A stretch of DNA of 64,000 bases from Microbacterium sp. SLBN-146 (GTDB lineage Bacteria > Actinomycetota > Actinomycetes > Actinomycetales > Microbacteriaceae). The notes beneath the pieces are model-generated. The model saw only the letters and a program-made list of their open reading frames with translations. It was not told the DNA's origin and made no database searches. The stretch lies in NCBI RefSeq assembly GCF_006715145.1, contig NZ_VFMR01000001.1, positions 1,798,001-1,862,000 of the forward strand. Direction: 5' to 3'. Of the stretch, positions 33,985 to 41,942 are shown piece by piece (position 1 is the stretch's first letter; every line of letters begins with the position of its first letter). The position numbers and the translations under genes were made by a program.

Positions 33985-35028
33985 TTACCGAGGCGCGGAG
34001 GGAGCGCCGATCGAACCGCGATCCTTGATGCGCATGGGGATGAGGACGTCCTCGGTGGGCTGGCGCGCGGCCGTGAGGATCTCGATGGCGGTCGCCCCCA
34101 TCGCCTCGTGCGGGATGGCGATCGTCGTCAGACCCGGATGCAGCGCCGCGGCGATCTCGTCGTCGTCGAACGACACGACGGAGACATCGTCGGCGACGCG
34201 CTTGTCGGCCTCTCCGACGGCCTGATACGCGCCGACGGCGATGCGGTCGTTGAGGCACAGCATCGCCGTCAACCCGTCGAGCCGGAGGGCCTTCTGCGCG
34301 GCCTGGTAGCCGAGTTCGGGCTGCCAGTCCTCGCAGCCGAACTCCCCGACGAGCCGCATCCCGCGCTCGTTCATCTCGAACGCGATGCCGTCGAGCCGCC
34401 GCCGCGCCGTGAGCGCGAGAGTCGGATCGTCGCCTGGAGCGAGATCGTGGCCGATGAGCGCGATGCCGTCGCGGTGCCCCGCCTCGGCGAGGAGGCGGAC
34501 GGAGTCGCGACCGGCGTTGAACTCATCGGGGAGGACCGAGACGGCGCCTTCCGTGTTCGACAGGTTGACGTACACATGGGGGAGTCCGGCCGGCAGCGTG
34601 TAGGGGCGCGGGATGCGGGACTTCATGGCGGCGAAGATGATGCCGTCGACACCGCGGTCGACGAGAGACTCCACGGCCCTCCGCTCCCTGTCGGGATCGC
34701 CGCCGGTCTCGGCGATGAGGAGGAGGTGGTCGACCTCGTCGGCAGCCGACAGCGCGCCTCGCAGCATGCCCGTCGCGAAGCGCGTGATCGTGACGCTGTC
34801 GGAGACGAAGCCGAATGTCTCGCTCTTGGCCATCCGCAGGCTCCGTGCGACGCGGTTCGGTCGATAGCCGAGCTCTTCGACAGCACGATTGATGCGCTCC
34901 CGCGCTTCGCTCGAGATCCGAGCCTGCGGGTGTTCGTTGAGCACTTGCGATACGGCCCCCGGCGACACCCCGGCTCGCTCGGCGACCTGCGCCAGCGTGA
35001 CTCGGTTGGTGTTCGGTGTGGTGGCCAT
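33985..35028 (-). CDS. LacI-family transcriptional regulator 1
   Basis: The protein has 347 residues; ATG 35028 gives MATTPNTNRVTLAQVAERAG, placing the helix-turn-helix at the usual distance from the N-terminus. VTLAQVAERAGVSPGAVSQVLN is the DNA-recognition unit and the hinge helix region PNRVARSLR follows. The ligand-binding part is a periplasmic-binding-protein-like fold ending DDDEIAAALHPGLTTIAIPH, close to the second LacI protein at 40692. It is downstream of, and in the same direction as, the secreted esterase at 35156 but separated from it by a strong hairpin. Its effector and targets are unknown; the palindrome at 50891 is one candidate site. Confidence 0.9.
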   Translation of the reverse strand: MATTPNTNRVTLAQVAERAGVSPGAVSQVLNEHPQARISSEARERINRAVEELGYRPNRVARSLRMAKSETFGFVSDSVTITRFATGMLRGALSAADEVDHLLLIAETGGDPDRERRAVESLVDRGVDGIIFAAMKSRIPRPYTLPAGLPHVYVNLSNTEGAVSVLPDEFNAGRDSVRLLAEAGHRDGIALIGHDLAPGDDPTLALTARRRLDGIAFEMNERGMRLVGEFGCEDWQPELGYQAAQKALRLDGLTAMLCLNDRIAVGAYQAVGEADKRVADDVSVVSFDDDEIAAALHPGLTTIAIPHEAMGATAIEILTAARQPTEDVLIPMRIKDRGSIGAPSAPR

Positions 35029-35100
35029 GCTCCGTGACTGATCGAGTGCCCGACAATGTGCGGTCAGTCTACTCAGACGCACACTCCACCACTCGTTCTG

Positions 35101-35152
35101 CAGTCGGGGTCGAGGGGGGACTCGGGCTGGCCCCTCCCCTCGACCCCGACTG
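35101..35152 (-). terminator. Strong hairpin terminator after the secreted esterase gene
   Basis: CAGTCGGGGTCGAGGGG at 35101-35117 is the exact reverse complement of 35136-35152, giving a 17-bp stem around 18 bases. It starts four bases after the esterase stop codon and should isolate that gene from the LacI gene downstream. Confidence 0.85.
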
Positions 35153-35155
35153 GTC

Positions 35156-36766
35156 TCAGCCGCAGACCCGTTCTGCGTAGGGGACGGTCACGGTCGTCGT
35201 CGCGTCCGCCCCCATCAGTTCGCCCGTCGCGGCGATGGTGACCGACCCGCTCGGCATCGTCGTCTGCCGGGTCGTGAACGCGTGGAATGCGCTCTTGCCC
35301 GATGCCATGCCGGCGACGCTCTTCGTGCCGTAGGCGGAGGTGAGTTCGACGTCGATCGGGACGCCCGTCGCGCTCGACGCCGTCACGAGGAGGAACGCCT
35401 TGCCCGCGATGCAGCGCGATGTCGCGCTCGTGGTGATCTCGGGATGCGGCGTGAGGTCGGTCTGCTTGTTCTGCGCCAGCAGCCACTGCAGGATCGTCTC
35501 GTCCTCGTAGGTCGGAGCCGCGGCGAGGTGGCGGTCGAGATACTCGAACGACGCGTCGCCGTACTCGGTGAACTTCAGCACGCGGTCGATCTCCGCGTCG
35601 GACAGGCCCCGTTCGGCATAGGCCGCCCGGAATGCCGTGTGCGCATTGCGGATGCTGTTGATGTTGAGCAGGTGGTCGCCCGTGCCGTGCGTGATCCAGA
35701 CGGGCACCTCCGCTGCGGCGATCGCCGTGCGCTCCGCGGCACTCGACGCGAAGCCGCCCGTGATGAGCGCTCCGGCGATGAGATCCGGACGGTTGGCCAT
35801 GATGTTCCACGCGAGCCGGGAGCCCCACGAGACGGTGCTGAGGTAGACCCGGTCGGTGTCGACGGCGAAGGTGCCGCTGAAGTGCTCGATCAGTTCACGT
35901 GCTTGGGATGCCTCGTTCGCCACTCCGATGCGCGGGCTCTGGATCGCCAGCACGATGACCTTCTCGTCGGTGCCCGTCCATTCCTCCTGGAACCATGCGG
36001 TCGCGGGGATGTCGGCCACGATCTCCACACGGTCGTTGACGCCGTCGTATCCCATGCCGTTGCCGGGGAGGATCACGACGAGCGGGTACTCCTCGTCGGG
36101 GTCGTACCCGTCGGGGAGCCGGTAGTCGTAGGGCACGTTGCCGGCGGGCGCCGTGGCGGCGAAGGTCGCGCGCACGAACTCGTCGACTTCGAGGTTCACG
36201 GCGGGGCGCGAGAGGGGGTGGGCGACCTCGGGTGCGGCGGCACTGAGCGTCGCGCCCTCGGTCGATCTCACATCGCCCAGCTGGAACACCCGGGTGGGCT
36301 GTGCCGGGTTGATCCGCACATAGCTCGTGTTCGTGGAGGTGCGCACGGTCCATCCGCCGGGGGCGGCGCTGGAGAGTTCGAGGATGACGTAGGTGCCCGC
36401 CGCCGAGGTGCCGTCCTCACGCAGGTTCGCGACCGAGTTGGTGTAGGCCCTGGTGATCGGGCGGTCCACCAGATTGGCCAGGGCGCTGATGTTGTCGAAG
36501 CGGAAGTTGTAGCTCGAGTCCTCGACGGTGAAGTTCTGGGGCACGGCGCTGGCCGGATCGACGGTCGCGGCATATTCGACGGCCACCGCGGTCACGCGCT
36601 GTCCGAACGCGGACACCTGGGTGATGGGGGTGACGCTCACGACGCCTTCTTCGGCGGCGGATGCGGACTGCGCGACGGTCGTTCCGGCGAGCAGCAAGCT
36701 GGCAGTGATCGCGGCTGTGACGAGTGCTCTCGCCATCCGCTTCAATCGCCCGGTCTCTCGGGTCAT
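35156..36766 (-). CDS. Secreted alpha/beta-hydrolase esterase with C-terminal accessory module
   Basis: The protein has 536 residues. ATG 36766 has AAAGGAGA upstream. The N-terminus has Arg/Lys, a hydrophobic core (ALVTAAITASLLLAG) and a likely cleavage after QSASAA. An immunoglobulin-like region follows (about 40-190), then an alpha/beta-hydrolase of the polyhydroxybutyrate-depolymerase/feruloyl-esterase type: YPLVVILPGNG (oxyanion strand), a nucleophile in STVSWGSRLAWN (G/S-x-S-x-G variant S-W-G), Asp in THGTGDH, and a probable His in RHLAAAP. The last 86 residues, framed by Cys (CIAGKAFL ... ERVCG), recur in the esterase at 37096. It probably removes acyl groups from plant material outside the cell. 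The divergent gene at 37096 is a functional relative. Confidence 0.82.
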   Translation of the reverse strand: MTRETGRLKRMARALVTAAITASLLLAGTTVAQSASAAEEGVVSVTPITQVSAFGQRVTAVAVEYAATVDPASAVPQNFTVEDSSYNFRFDNISALANLVDRPITRAYTNSVANLREDGTSAAGTYVILELSSAAPGGWTVRTSTNTSYVRINPAQPTRVFQLGDVRSTEGATLSAAAPEVAHPLSRPAVNLEVDEFVRATFAATAPAGNVPYDYRLPDGYDPDEEYPLVVILPGNGMGYDGVNDRVEIVADIPATAWFQEEWTGTDEKVIVLAIQSPRIGVANEASQARELIEHFSGTFAVDTDRVYLSTVSWGSRLAWNIMANRPDLIAGALITGGFASSAAERTAIAAAEVPVWITHGTGDHLLNINSIRNAHTAFRAAYAERGLSDAEIDRVLKFTEYGDASFEYLDRHLAAAPTYEDETILQWLLAQNKQTDLTPHPEITTSATSRCIAGKAFLLVTASSATGVPIDVELTSAYGTKSVAGMASGKSAFHAFTTRQTTMPSGSVTIAATGELMGADATTTVTVPYAERVCG

Positions 36767-37095
36767 CTCGATCTCCTTTGATCCGGCGCCTCTGGGATAG
36801 GTCGCCAGACCCGAGGATAGGACGTTTTATCACGACGCGATAGAGACGTGCGCGAACGCGGTCGGACGGATGCCGCGAGGGTGCGACCGATGACCGGGGG
36901 TCTTGACCTGTGCGTGAGCCGAGAGCTACTCTCCAGACACGCTAAGTCGATTTAGCACTGGCGGTGCGACAGAACGATCCCCCTTCCCGAGCGCCGCCGC
37001 ACGACCCCGCGAGACGGTCAAGGGAGACCGATGACGCGATGACGCGTCGGCAGCTCGTGGGACATCGATGAAGAGATACAAGGAGGTCATCTCGT
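36767..37095. promoter_or_regulatory. Divergent control region between two secreted esterase genes
   Basis: These 329 bases hold no gene. On the plus strand TTGACC (36903-36908) and TACTCT (36927-36932, 18-base gap) form a plausible promoter, followed by the LacI operator at 36941-36956. On the other side TATCACGACGCGATA near 36828-36842 is a weak palindrome in the region expected to drive the leftward esterase. Confidence 0.55.
36941..36956. promoter_or_regulatory. LacI-type operator, site 1
   Basis: GCTAAGTCGATTTAGC has 5-bp palindromic arms (GCTAA/TTAGC) around six bases. It differs by two inner bases from the identical sites at 40586 and 41867. It lies a few bases after the -10 of the promoter for the gene at 37096, a position that would block transcription. 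Confidence 0.8.
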
Positions 37096-38688
37096 ATGAA
37101 GAAACCACGCAGAAGACGCACCGCCAGCCGTGCTGTCGCGGTGCTGACAGGAATGGCACTCGGGCTCAGCGCCCTCGTGGCGGCACCCGCCGCGCTCGCC
37201 GATGACGCCGACGTCGTGCAGGGCCCGACGCTCGTCGAGGACCCGAATTCCCCCACGGGATACACCGTCACGTTCGTCTACAACAACCCCGATGCGACAC
37301 AGGTCCGTCTCGCGGGAGACCTGACGCTACGCGGGATCGGCGAAGGGACCACTCGCTTCCAGCCGGAAGAGTGGCAGACCGGCCGCTATCACGCGGGCGG
37401 CACGGAGTTCCTCCGCGATATGACGAAGGATGCCGACGGCAACTGGTCCGTCTCGGTCCCGCTCCACGCGGGTGGACTGAGCTACTGGTACCGCGTCTGG
37501 GATCCCACGCAGGAGTGGGTCAACAAGAGGATCTGGGACCCGGCATCCGACAAGCCGCGTCCTGCGGGCGACTCGTTCCGAGTTCGCAACAATGACGTCC
37601 TCGACGCCGTGTACGTGCCGTACGCCGAGAAGCAGAACGATCCGCTCCTGGCCAGCCGGGCTGCGTACGAGCTGCCGGTCGCGGACGAGTCCCAGCGCGG
37701 AAGCCTCAGCTACATCGAGTACACGACGATCCTCGGGGACGACGGGCACTATCTGGGCGTCTACCTGCCGGCCGGCTACGACCCGAACCGCGCCGAGCCG
37801 TACAAGGTCGCGTACCTCGCGCACGGGATCTTCGGCGACGAGACGGACTTCATGGTGCCGGTGGGTGTTCCGAACATCCTCGACAACATGACGGCGAAGC
37901 GCGAGATCGAGCCGACCGTGGTCGTGACGATGGGCAACCACTTCACCGGCACGAGCCTCGGCTTCGCGTCGTACAACCAGACGAACGCGGCGAACAACCT
38001 CGTCCAGACGATCCTCCCGCTCATCGAGAACCAGTACAACGTCTCCGACAAGCGCGAGGATCGCGCCTACGCCGGCTTCTCGTACGGCGGAATGACGAGT
38101 GCGCACGTGCTGCGGGGCTACCCGACGACGTTCAGCTACTTCGGTCTGTTCTCGGGCAATCCGTCGCTGACGGCGGCGGAGTACGACACGATCGCTGCCG
38201 CTGTAGGCGACGAGGACCTGTTCGTCTTCGGCGGCAACGGTGTCTTCGAGGGCAGCCTCGCCGCGACCGACGCGGTCGCGAACAACTTCCGCAGTCGCGG
38301 CATCCCTGCCGTGACGACGCAGGTGCCGGGCGCGCACGACGGCATGACGGCGGCCCAGCTGTTCACGATCTTCGCGAAGAACTACCTGTGGCAGGACCCG
38401 CTCGAGGTCTCGGCTTCGGTCTCGCACCGCTGCATCGCGGGCAAGGTCTTCCTGACGGTGACGGCTCCGAACGCCAACGACGGTGCGGTGGATGTCCAGT
38501 TCACGACCCCGTACGGCACGAAGTCGTTCGCCGGTGTGACGGCGGGGAAGAACTCCTTCCACGGCTTCACGACACGCGCGACGGCGGTTCCATCCGGAAC
38601 AGTGACGGTGACGGCATCCGGCACGTTCCACGGTGCCGCACTCTCGGAGACCATCGAGGTCCCCTACGCAGCGGTGAGCTGCAACTAA
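37096..38688 (+). CDS. Secreted CE1-like esterase with N-terminal CBM48-like and C-terminal accessory modules
   Basis: The protein has 530 residues; ATG 37096 has AAGGAGGT eight bases upstream. A classical signal peptide (KKPRRRRTASR, hydrophobic core, cleavage near AALADD) starts the protein. Residues 45-165 form an E-set/CBM48-like domain (VTFVYNNPDATQVRLAGD, YWYRVWDP). The esterase domain follows, with LAHGIFGDETDF (oxyanion), nucleophile Ser in GFSYGGM and His in PGAHDGM, as in enterochelin-, acetylxylan- and feruloyl-esterase relatives. The last 86 residues match the module in the esterase at 35156. It is controlled by the LacI operator at 36941, so it belongs to the same regulon as the sugar transporter operon at 41943. 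Natural substrate unknown; acylated sugars are plausible. Confidence 0.85.
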   Translation: MKKPRRRRTASRAVAVLTGMALGLSALVAAPAALADDADVVQGPTLVEDPNSPTGYTVTFVYNNPDATQVRLAGDLTLRGIGEGTTRFQPEEWQTGRYHAGGTEFLRDMTKDADGNWSVSVPLHAGGLSYWYRVWDPTQEWVNKRIWDPASDKPRPAGDSFRVRNNDVLDAVYVPYAEKQNDPLLASRAAYELPVADESQRGSLSYIEYTTILGDDGHYLGVYLPAGYDPNRAEPYKVAYLAHGIFGDETDFMVPVGVPNILDNMTAKREIEPTVVVTMGNHFTGTSLGFASYNQTNAANNLVQTILPLIENQYNVSDKREDRAYAGFSYGGMTSAHVLRGYPTTFSYFGLFSGNPSLTAAEYDTIAAAVGDEDLFVFGGNGVFEGSLAATDAVANNFRSRGIPAVTTQVPGAHDGMTAAQLFTIFAKNYLWQDPLEVSASVSHRCIAGKVFLTVTAPNANDGAVDVQFTTPYGTKSFAGVTAGKNSFHGFTTRATAVPSGTVTVTASGTFHGAALSETIEVPYAAVSCN

Positions 38689-38701
38689 CCCCCCCCGGGT
38701 C

Positions 38702-38754
38702 GCTGAGGGCGGCGCTGCCGCATTCCCGATAGCGCGTCGAGCGTCGCCCTCAGC
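38702..38754 (+). terminator. Hairpin terminator after the CE1-like esterase gene
   Basis: GCTGAGGGCGGCGCT at 38702-38716 pairs with AGCGTCGCCCTCAGC at 38740-38754 (14 of 15 bp) around 23 bases, starting 14 bases after the stop codon. Confidence 0.75.
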
Positions 38755-38813
38755 ACATCATTCACGACACATCTCCGCCGACCTCTGTGCCGGCGCACAC
38801 GATTGGAAGAACA

Positions 38814-39434
38814 ATGAACAAGACCACGTGGGTCAAACTCGCCGTGGGAACAGCGGGAGCCGCGCTCCTCGTCGGCGTCGCGGGTGTCGCCGTCGCCGAT
38901 GACAACTACGGCGACAGCGACGTCGACGTCAGTGTCACGATCGAGGAGCTCGTCGAGCCGGGCGTCCTCGCGATGACGGTCGAAGGCACCGAGGCGAGCC
39001 TGACGGAGAACGGATCGGACGAGATGATCCGGCAGTTCACGGGATCGCTTCCCACCGTCACCATCACGGACACGCGAACCGCGGACGAGATCCCCGAGGG
39101 CGCGGCATGGTACGTCCTGGGCTCGGCGTCCGACTTCGTCGGCGACGCGGATCAGCCGGACATCGGCGCGGAGCATCTCGGCTGGGCGCCGCGCCTGATC
39201 GATGGTGGCGAGTCGGGTCTCGTCGCGGCGGGTGACGAGGTCGAGACGGTCCTCGACGCGCCCCCGTCGAACGTCGGCCTCGTCGACCAGGAGCTCTTCG
39301 CCATGGCGGCCGACTCCGGGGCGATCGCGGGGGAGGGATCCTGGACGGCCACGGCCGACCTCTTCCTGCGGACGCCGGCGAACATCGCCTCCGGCAGCTA
39401 CTCGGCGACCGTCACCCTGTCGCTGTTCGAATAG
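38814..39434 (+). CDS. Small secreted protein of unknown function
   Basis: The protein has 206 residues from ATG 38814, with GGAAGA upstream; an in-frame ATG at 38787 lacks this and would put extra residues before the signal peptide. The N-terminus (MNKTTWVKLAVGTAGAALLV) is a signal peptide with probable cleavage after GVAVA. The mature part starts DDNYGDSDVDVSVTIEEL, is strongly acidic, has no Cys and ends in a beta-rich SATVTLSLFE. Its pattern resembles small WxL-like or spore-coat-associated secreted proteins, but I do not assign a family. A terminator stands on each side, so it is transcribed alone. Confidence 0.75.
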   Translation: MNKTTWVKLAVGTAGAALLVGVAGVAVADDNYGDSDVDVSVTIEELVEPGVLAMTVEGTEASLTENGSDEMIRQFTGSLPTVTITDTRTADEIPEGAAWYVLGSASDFVGDADQPDIGAEHLGWAPRLIDGGESGLVAAGDEVETVLDAPPSNVGLVDQELFAMAADSGAIAGEGSWTATADLFLRTPANIASGSYSATVTLSLFE

Positions 39435-39448
39435 GCCCTGCCCGACGG

Positions 39449-39483
39449 TGCGGCCGTGTGCGTCTGAGACGCGCGCGGCCGCA
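39449..39483 (+). terminator. Hairpin terminator after the small secreted protein gene
   Basis: TGCGGCCGTGTGCGTC at 39449-39464 pairs with GACGCGCGCGGCCGCA at 39468-39483, a 16-bp stem with two G-U pairs and a three-base loop, 15 bases after the stop; TCGTTCTC follows. Confidence 0.85.
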
Positions 39484-39539
39484 TCGTTCTCTGCCCGGAG
39501 GAGTCGGCGGTGCTCTGCGCGTCGAGGACGGACGGTGAT

Positions 39540-40553
39540 CTACCGCAGGCCGTTGCTCCGGCGAGGATCGAGCAGGCGCTCGAGCCATCGCGCACGCGCC
39601 TCTCGGGCATCCCGGGAGAGCACCGCGTCGGGGACGAGCGCATCGAAGCCGTGAACCCCGCCCGGCCAGACATGGAGCTCCGCGTCGCCCCCGGCGGCCC
39701 AGATCCGCGACGCGTACGCGACGTCCTCGTCGCGGAAGGTCTCGGCCGACCCCACGTCGATGAAGGTGGGCGGAAGGCCCGACAGGTCGGTCGCGCGGGC
39801 AGGGGATGCGTACATCGGGACGGCATCCGGTTCGAGATCGCCGATGTAGGCCGCCCACGCCGTCGCGTTCGCCGTGCGATCCCACGCTCCGTGGCCCGCC
39901 ATCTGGTGCCCCGACGCCGAGTCGTTGCGATCGTCGAGCATGGGGCAGATCAGCATCTGCCCGAGAAGCGGCGGGCCGCCCCGATCTCGTGCGAGGAGCG
40001 CCGCGGCGGCCGCGAGGCCCCCGCCCGCGCTCACTCCGTCGATGATCGTGCGCTCGGCATCGACGCCGAGTTCCTGTGCGTGCGCGGTGAGCCAGGTGAG
40101 ACCCGCGTACACGTCCTCGACGGCAGCCGGGTAGGGATGCTCGGGGGCCAGGCGGTACTCGATCGAGGCGACGGCGGCGCCGATGCGGTCGGCGAGCACT
40201 GCCATCGTGGGGAGCACATCCACCGCGGTGCCCAGGACGAGCCCGCCTCCGTGGACGTGGTAGATGACGGGCGGATTCTCGACGCCCTCGGGGCGGATGA
40301 GAACGAGATCGAGCTCGTTGCCGTCTGGTCCCGGCACGACGTGGCGCGTGAGGTCGAACCGTCCGTCGAGCGTCAGTTCGGCGTCGCTGTACGTGATCGC
40401 CCGCGTTCGCAGCTCGAAGATGTCGTCGTGGCTGAGGGTCGTGACGATGTCGTCGCGCACGTCGAAGGCACGGGCGACGTCGGGATCGAACGCGGGTCGC
40501 GGGTCGCGGACCAGTCGATCGGCGCGGGTTACCTCATCGTCAAGCTGCGACAT
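39540..40553 (-). CDS. HSL-family alpha/beta hydrolase (intracellular esterase)
   Basis: The protein has 337 residues. I prefer ATG 40553 because GGGGAG lies nine bases before it; ATG 40562 directly abuts that sequence. YHVHGGGLVLG contains the HGGG oxyanion motif of hormone-sensitive-lipase-type esterases, DGVSAGGG carries the nucleophile Ser, VGSAETFRDED the acidic residue and PGGVHGFD the His. No signal peptide is present, so it acts in the cytoplasm on small acyl esters. Its promoter region carries the operator at 40584-40603, identical to that of the divergent sugar-uptake operon. It is therefore probably part of the same catabolic pathway, perhaps deacylating an imported sugar ester. 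Confidence 0.88.
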   Translation of the reverse strand: MSQLDDEVTRADRLVRDPRPAFDPDVARAFDVRDDIVTTLSHDDIFELRTRAITYSDAELTLDGRFDLTRHVVPGPDGNELDLVLIRPEGVENPPVIYHVHGGGLVLGTAVDVLPTMAVLADRIGAAVASIEYRLAPEHPYPAAVEDVYAGLTWLTAHAQELGVDAERTIIDGVSAGGGLAAAAALLARDRGGPPLLGQMLICPMLDDRNDSASGHQMAGHGAWDRTANATAWAAYIGDLEPDAVPMYASPARATDLSGLPPTFIDVGSAETFRDEDVAYASRIWAAGGDAELHVWPGGVHGFDALVPDAVLSRDAREARARWLERLLDPRRSNGLR

Positions 40554-40583
40554 CTGTGTCATCTCCCCAGGCCGGTATGTGCG

Positions 40584-40603
40584 GTGCTAAATCGGGTTAG
40601 CAC
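40584..40603. promoter_or_regulatory. LacI-type operator, site 2
   Basis: GTGCTAAATCGGGTTAGCAC has 7-bp arms around six bases. Read on the minus strand its core is GCTAACCCGATTTAGC, the same 16 bases as site 3. TTGACA on the minus strand (40636-40631) ends 27 bases before the operator, so the site covers the start region of the HSL esterase transcript. Confidence 0.85.
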
Positions 40604-40691
40604 ACTCATGGTCGAGGACAGGGGTCAGGATGTCAAGTCTGCGATCGCCCGAGCGCTCGGCGGCGGCGGGCGATCCGGCGTGCGCTCGTGG

Positions 40692-41765
40692 TCAGGGCGC
40701 GGACGAGCCGGGAAGCGGTGCGGGGTCGTCGATCGTGCGCACCGAGTCGCGCACGCGGACGGGCAGATGCAGGCGCTCGACCGTGGGATGCGGGTGCGCG
40801 GCGTCGTCCAGCAGGATCTCGATGGCTCGAAGTCCGAGCTCGCGGTGCGGGATGGCGAACGTCGTCAGGCCCGGGTGGAGCCAGCCGGCGAGCTGGTGGT
40901 CGTCGAATGAGACGATCGAGAAGTCGCCCGGGATGGAGAGTCCGGCTTCGGCGATCGCCTGGTAGGCGCCGAAGGCGAGCCGGTCGTTGAACGTGATGAG
41001 AGCGCCGCTGCGGACACCCGACGAGATGAGGGAGGACGTCGCCTTCCAGCCGTCGAAGGGCAGCCAGATCGGAGACCGGTGGCCGCTCGCCGGCGCCAGC
41101 CCCACCGAGTCGAGCTCGGTCAGGATGCCGGACAGTCGCTCGTCTCCCGCGATCGTGTCCGCCGGCACGTCGGCGGCTGTCGGGCCGGCACCGATGAGGT
41201 GGATCTCGCGGTGCCCCGCGTCGAGAAGGAGCCGCACCGCTTCGCGTCCCGCCGTGAACTCGTCGGGGATCACGGCCGATGCCGGCGGTCCGTCCGCACC
41301 GGGGACGGTGTTGAGCAGAACGACGTGTCGACCCGAGAGCGATGTGGGGAAGGACCGTTCCCGTGTGAACATCGACGCGATGACGAGACCGTCCACCTGG
41401 CGGTCGAGCATCGCTTCGGCGAGAAGCTCCTGCTGCCGCTCGTCACCCTCGGACTCTCCGATGAAGAGCATGTAGCCGTGTCGTCGTGCGCCCTCGAGAG
41501 CGCCTTTGATCATGTCGCCCGCGAGCTGCGACGTCGCGACGGTGTCGGAGATGAAGCCGATCGTCCGGCTCGTTCCACTGCGCAGGCTCGCCGACAGCAT
41601 GTTGGGGCGATAGCCCAGCTCCGCCGCGACGCGTCTCACGCGGTCCTGAGACGCCTCGGAGATCCTGAGTTCGGTGCCGCGGTCGGACAGGACGAGCGAC
41701 GCCGTCGTCCGCGAGACGCCCGCGGCCTCCGCGACGTCTGCCAGCGTGACGCGCTTCCTGCTCAC
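40692..41765 (-). CDS. LacI-family transcriptional regulator 2, probable local repressor
   Basis: The protein has 357 residues. GTG 41765 has AAGGAGG seven bases upstream and yields SRKRVTLADVAEAAGVSRTT, the right distance for a LacI helix-turn-helix; the upstream in-frame extension lacks a ribosome site. The hinge helix is PNMLSASLR. The effector domain includes FISDTVATSQLAGDMIKGALE and ends SFDDHQLAGWLHPGLTTFAIPH. The gene stands between two transcripts that carry identical GCTAA-N6-TTAGC operators (sites 2 and 3) and is the natural candidate to bind them and site 1. The effector is probably the transported sugar or a breakdown product. Confidence 0.92.
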   Translation of the reverse strand: MSRKRVTLADVAEAAGVSRTTASLVLSDRGTELRISEASQDRVRRVAAELGYRPNMLSASLRSGTSRTIGFISDTVATSQLAGDMIKGALEGARRHGYMLFIGESEGDERQQELLAEAMLDRQVDGLVIASMFTRERSFPTSLSGRHVVLLNTVPGADGPPASAVIPDEFTAGREAVRLLLDAGHREIHLIGAGPTAADVPADTIAGDERLSGILTELDSVGLAPASGHRSPIWLPFDGWKATSSLISSGVRSGALITFNDRLAFGAYQAIAEAGLSIPGDFSIVSFDDHQLAGWLHPGLTTFAIPHRELGLRAIEILLDDAAHPHPTVERLHLPVRVRDSVRTIDDPAPLPGSSAP

Positions 41766-41830
41766 CGTTGTGCCTCCTTCCGTGATCCTACTGACGACTT
41801 CCGTCGTCGCCCATTCGTTATCCTCGGCGG

Positions 41831-41883
41831 TTGACATCGTGGAGGAACGTGGCGCATGATGACCTTGCTAACCCGATTTAGCA
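41831..41883 (+). promoter_or_regulatory. Promoter and LacI-type operator (site 3) of the sugar-uptake operon
   Basis: TTGACA at 41831-41836 and CATGAT at 41855-41860 (18-base gap) form a promoter. TGCTAACCCGATTTAGCA at 41866-41883 follows directly and covers the expected start site. The 16-base core is identical, in the same orientation to transcription, to site 2. AAAGGAGA before GTG 41943 completes the leader. Confidence 0.85.
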
Positions 41884-41942
41884 TGCGATCGACTGCATCG
41901 GCGATCGTATTCAGACAACGCGGTTTCTGAAAGGAGACACAG

